Part shown: in pieces, positions 60,768-64,000 of the stretch
How the letters are laid out: every line of letters starts with the position of its first letter
Numbering within the stretch: position 1 is the stretch's first letter
Assembly: GCA_011109175.1 (NCBI GenBank)
Contig: RDEW01000009.1
Coordinates: 1,554,315-1,618,314, forward strand
Source of the DNA: Dicyema japonicum
Lineage: Eukaryota > Dicyemida > Rhombozoa > Dicyemidae
Direction of reading: 5' to 3'
DNA length: 64,000 nucleotides
Notes under the pieces: generated by a model
What the model was told of the DNA's origin: nothing
Databases searched by the model: none
The model's input: the letters and a program-made list of their open reading frames with translations, nothing else
Position numbers and translations under genes: made by a program

Positions 60768-61098
60768 TTTATTTATTTATTAACCCCGGATATACACCGA
60801 GAAAGAAGTTAAAGTATTCAACTAATTAGTGTATCCAGTTTCCACTTTTACAGGAACAGAGTCCATCCAGAATCAGCATAAAAGGTAAGACGTCCATTAC
60901 ATGCAGTTGTGGAAACCCCTCCAGTGGAGTGAGGGAGAGCAAATGATCCTTTTTTGTGCCGCCTGGCACTGGGCGTCACCTAGACAGGTGGATCGCATGA
61001 CGCCACTCTAATAGGAAGAGAGAAGAGGAAAAGACAAGCTAGCAGAAAACTTCAACCAATTAACCACGCAGTACCACATGGTGCCACGCGGTTTTCAT
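60768..61098 (-). repeat. SINE-I, full-length copy
   Basis: Closest to 4515-4830: CCCGGATATACACCGAGAAA, CCAGTTTCCAC, GGAGAGCAAATGATCC-like blocks, CACCTAGACAGGTGGATCGC and CATGACGCCACTCTAATAG are shared nearly unchanged. Confidence 0.75.
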
Positions 61099-61139
61099 TG
61101 GTGACAATCTAAATTAATTTTGTTGATATAAAATGTAGC

Positions 61140-63310
61140 TTTTTAGGTTGAGGTGATGACGTCCTCTCTGGTACTATGTCTAGAACTCGTCCTAATGACA
61201 TTCAATGTGAGAGGAATCGCGACTTTACTGCAAAGGACACAACTGACGGAGGATCTCACTCGTTATGAAGTATCTGTAGCCTTCCTTCAGGAAACCAAAG
61301 TGAAAAGGAGACTTGATGAAGTCGTGGGAGCATACTTTTTCATACTGCTAGAACCGGAATCCAGACACTATGGACAGGGATTCGCTATTCATAGACGTTA
61401 TGTCAATACGATTCACAGATGTTGGAGTATAAGTGACAGGATCTGTCATTCAACTGAAGTTGGGCAAAACGCTGACTACCATTATTAATACATATACCCC
61501 GACTATGGGCATAGCAATGAAATGTCCAGATGAAGTTGAATACTTATACACGAAACTCGCGATGACCATGGACGATATTCGTGCTTCCACCCCTCGTTTT
61601 TCTTGCCGGTGACTGGAACGCAAACGTTGGAATACGTAGCACGGACGAAAACTTCATTGGAACCTATAGTAGAGGGAAGAGAAATTCTAATGGTACTGCA
61701 CTCGGTGGGCTGAAATATCTGAATGGAGTTGGAAATATTGCCTGGCCACTATTGAAGGATGTCTCAAGAAGGCCACAATCGTCTTTCTATCGAGAACACA
61801 AAAATTTTGAGACTCCAGGCTGAGAATACGAAATGTCCAAAAAAGAAAGCATTATTAAAAGAACCAACCAAAAAAAAAAACTCCATTCTACGGAACATAA
61901 ACAAAATAGTGCGCTTGCTCCACGAAAGGACACGAACAGAATTTCTGAAACATTCGCCGCCCTCACCTACCTATGCATCATAAACGACATTTTTATGAAA
62001 CACATGTCTGTTCTACTAGGGCAGGGAATTCTGATACCTATACAGAAACCTGAGAAGCCGGTTGGACCGGAAGAAAATTTTTCTAACAACCCTACGGAAA
62101 ATACTATCTCTGATTGTTCTGGAGAAGATTTCTCTCACTGTTGACGAATATCTGTCTCTGGGTAAAGTGGTTTTAGAAGAGGAAGATCCACGGCGGATAT
62201 CTTATGGACACATAGATGGATATGTGCAATGACGCAGAGATTCCAGAAGGCTGTTCACATACTGGGGATTGATCTTTCCCGAGCGTTCGATACTGTACGC
62301 TGAGGGAAATTAATGTTGTTACTTGGTATGTTTTTGGACAAGGACAGTCAAGGGATGATCCGGGTCCTACTTGCGGACACTGAAGTACAAGTCTGGGTCG
62401 GTTCAGAGCGATCCTGTAAATTTGAGACACATATTGTTCACTCCTCAAGGAGATTCTTTATCGCCACTATTATTTGTTGTCTATCTGGAAGCCGCCCTTC
62501 GGGACCTACAAGCCAAAACTGGAACCAACTTCGATCACAGAACTAATTTATGCGAATGACGTAAACTTTGCTTTGGAGGACATAAAGGAGATCAGGACTG
62601 TTCTAAATCATGCTCCCGGAGTATTCGCGGAATGGTTTTTGAATATGAACGAACAAAAGACGGAGGTCACAACTGTTAAAAAAAAAACTCAATTGATCGC
62701 TTTATCATTCGGAGATTGGGAAGATTTTCCGCAAAGGAAAATGCTATCTATTATTGCACTTAAAAGACTAAAGTCCAAATGGCTAAAATACTCACATATC
62801 AACATTTATAAAGGTGCGCTTATACAATGCATTTATTCTGCCTATTTTACTGTACAACTCAGGAACATGGGGTCTGAATCAAACTTGTACTGAAAGTCTG
62901 AATGTTATTCACAGAAAACAACTGAAATCCCTATTGGACATAAACTATCCGAAAGTGATCAGCTACCAGAACCTATACACTACTTGTAAATCCGAAAGCT
63001 TGGGGACCACTGTAGCGAAAATTCGATGGGGATTATTTGGGCATATACTTAGGATTGATCCTGCTGCTCCTGCAAATGATATCATGGAACTATACTTCCT
63101 AAGCACTGGTTCAGTTCGGGGCAGACCACGGACAACACTTCCTCTGACCTTAAATAACGACCTAAAAATGCAAAATGCAACTGGAAAACCTTGATGACCT
63201 AGACGATTTCTGAAAAATCGCAATCTCAAAAGGACCGTGGATGGCAAGAATTATCCGGGGTGCGGTAAAAGCGACGTCAATTGATTAACTATATTGTTGT
63301 TGCGAATGTG
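61140..63310 (+). mobile_element. LINE family B copy, internally deleted
   Basis: Starts GGTTGAGGTGATGACGT like 50625. Endonuclease VLMTFNVRGIATLL, FLQETKVKRR, LAGDWNANVG; then a large deletion of the linker and part of RT; then LRDLQAKTG, IYANDVNFA (YADD changed to YAND), NSGTWGLNQT, FGHILRIDPAAPANDIMELY, RGRPRTTLP. Several frame changes. The tail with TTATTATTACTAATG ends near 63330. Confidence 0.78.
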
Positions 63311-63334
63311 CATTATATTATTATTACTAATGTA

Positions 63335-64000
63335 GCCCTGTCTACTTTGAAATTGCACTAAGAGAGTTCAGGACCCTGGTTGGAAACAGTAAATCCTGAC
63401 AAAACGGTTTTTACAACGCGGAGATCGGACGAGTCATGGAGAAGACAAAAGAAGGTGGTCTCGCTTTTAGAAGACTCTGAAGATGTTACTCGTAAAAAGA
63501 TCCTTGCTATGAGTGACTGAAAAAAATATCGTCAATATGGGGCCACAAGAAGAGGATAGGATTAAATACCAGGCTTAGAATATACAAAGCTTTTGTCATC
63601 CCGGTACTAACCTACAACTCTGAGACTTGGGGAACAGGAATCTTGACTCTTTTCACAGAGCTCAGTTCAAATCGGTAATCAAGATTAACTGACCTATGAA
63701 GATCTCTAATGCAAACTTTATAATAAGCGCAAATCCTATGTTCTGTCAAATGATGTTTTCAAATCAAGATGGAGCCTCTTTGGCTACGTGTTATGTCTAA
63801 ATGACCAGATTCCCGCAAATTTCGCAATGAATAACTACTTTGCACACACAGGAACCGATTCCGTGGAAGACCAAGAACGACACTTCCGACTATCTTGAAT
63901 GAAGACCTGTCGGTGGTTGGTATGAGACTAACTTCATCGGACGACCTGGACGACCTATGAAAACTAGAGCGCAACAGAAGATCATGGCCGGGGCTGAAAA
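63335..64000 (+). mobile_element. LINE family B C-terminal copy, running off the window
   Basis: Begins in the RT domain (YFEIALREFRTLVG near 63345) and continues with TYNSETWG-like and RGRPRTTLPTILNEDLS blocks (63865-63915) in broken frames. It follows the previous copy head-to-tail. Confidence 0.65.

Overview
The window is AT-rich eukaryotic nuclear DNA from an animal-like genome with extremely short introns. Conserved protein segments on both strands join only if GT...AG introns of 17-29 bp (mostly 21-25 bp) are removed, and all three stop codons end genes, so the standard code applies. Several proteins are metazoan-type (a BRG1-type SWI/SNF ATPase with a bromodomain, TAF6, FAM149, mitochondrial mL43, GPAT3/4), and three belong to cilia (FAM149B-like, an IQ-motif DRC9/10-like protein, a TTLL3/8-type glycylase-like protein). 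Very short introns plus ciliary genes best fit a dicyemid-like (mesozoan) animal; this is inference, not proof.

Layout. 1-2200: transposon debris and a FAM149-like gene. 2200-4950: retroelement tails, a perfect 19-bp hairpin and a SINE. 4959-8179: a compact cluster of FNTA (+), NTH1 (-) and an IQ-motif axonemal gene (+, probably decaying); FNTA and NTH1 converge with stop codons 3 bp apart, and NTH1 and the IQ gene diverge from 59 bp. 8240-11720: SINEs, tRNA-Ser(TGA) and a LINE 3' end duplicated in tandem. 11788-12265: mL43. 12380-16790: a LINE interrupted by a pogo/Tigger-like DNA transposon that itself holds a tRNA-derived SINE. 17548-20234: TTLL3/8-like gene. 21180-24050: mobile-element remains. 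24194-26824: MCM3. 27217-28576: a pogo-like element with both ends. 29210-30741: GPAT3/4. 31-35 kb: LINE, SINE and Tc1-like remains. 34979-37281: DHX33-like helicase. 37380-39560: a dead LTR-retrotransposon. 39793-43279: BRG1-like ATPase. 43.8-46 kb: a MITE, a Tc1-like fragment and SINEs. 46597-46668: tRNA-Arg(CCT). 48395-49724: TAF6. 50.2-55.9 kb: LINE copies. 56239-57701: DDX47. 59896-60715: an unrecognised coiled-coil gene. 60.8-64 kb: a SINE and tandem LINE copies.

The host genes are mostly housekeeping: DNA replication and repair (MCM3, NTH1), chromatin and transcription (BRG1, TAF6), ribosome production (DDX47, DHX33, mL43), lipid and prenyl metabolism (GPAT, FNTA), and cilia (FAM149, IQ gene, TTLL). 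They do not form one pathway. Seven of ten conserved genes carry exactly one 1-2 bp reading-frame break each; summed exon lengths confirm this. Unpolished assembly errors are the simplest explanation, so these are annotated as genes rather than pseudogenes.
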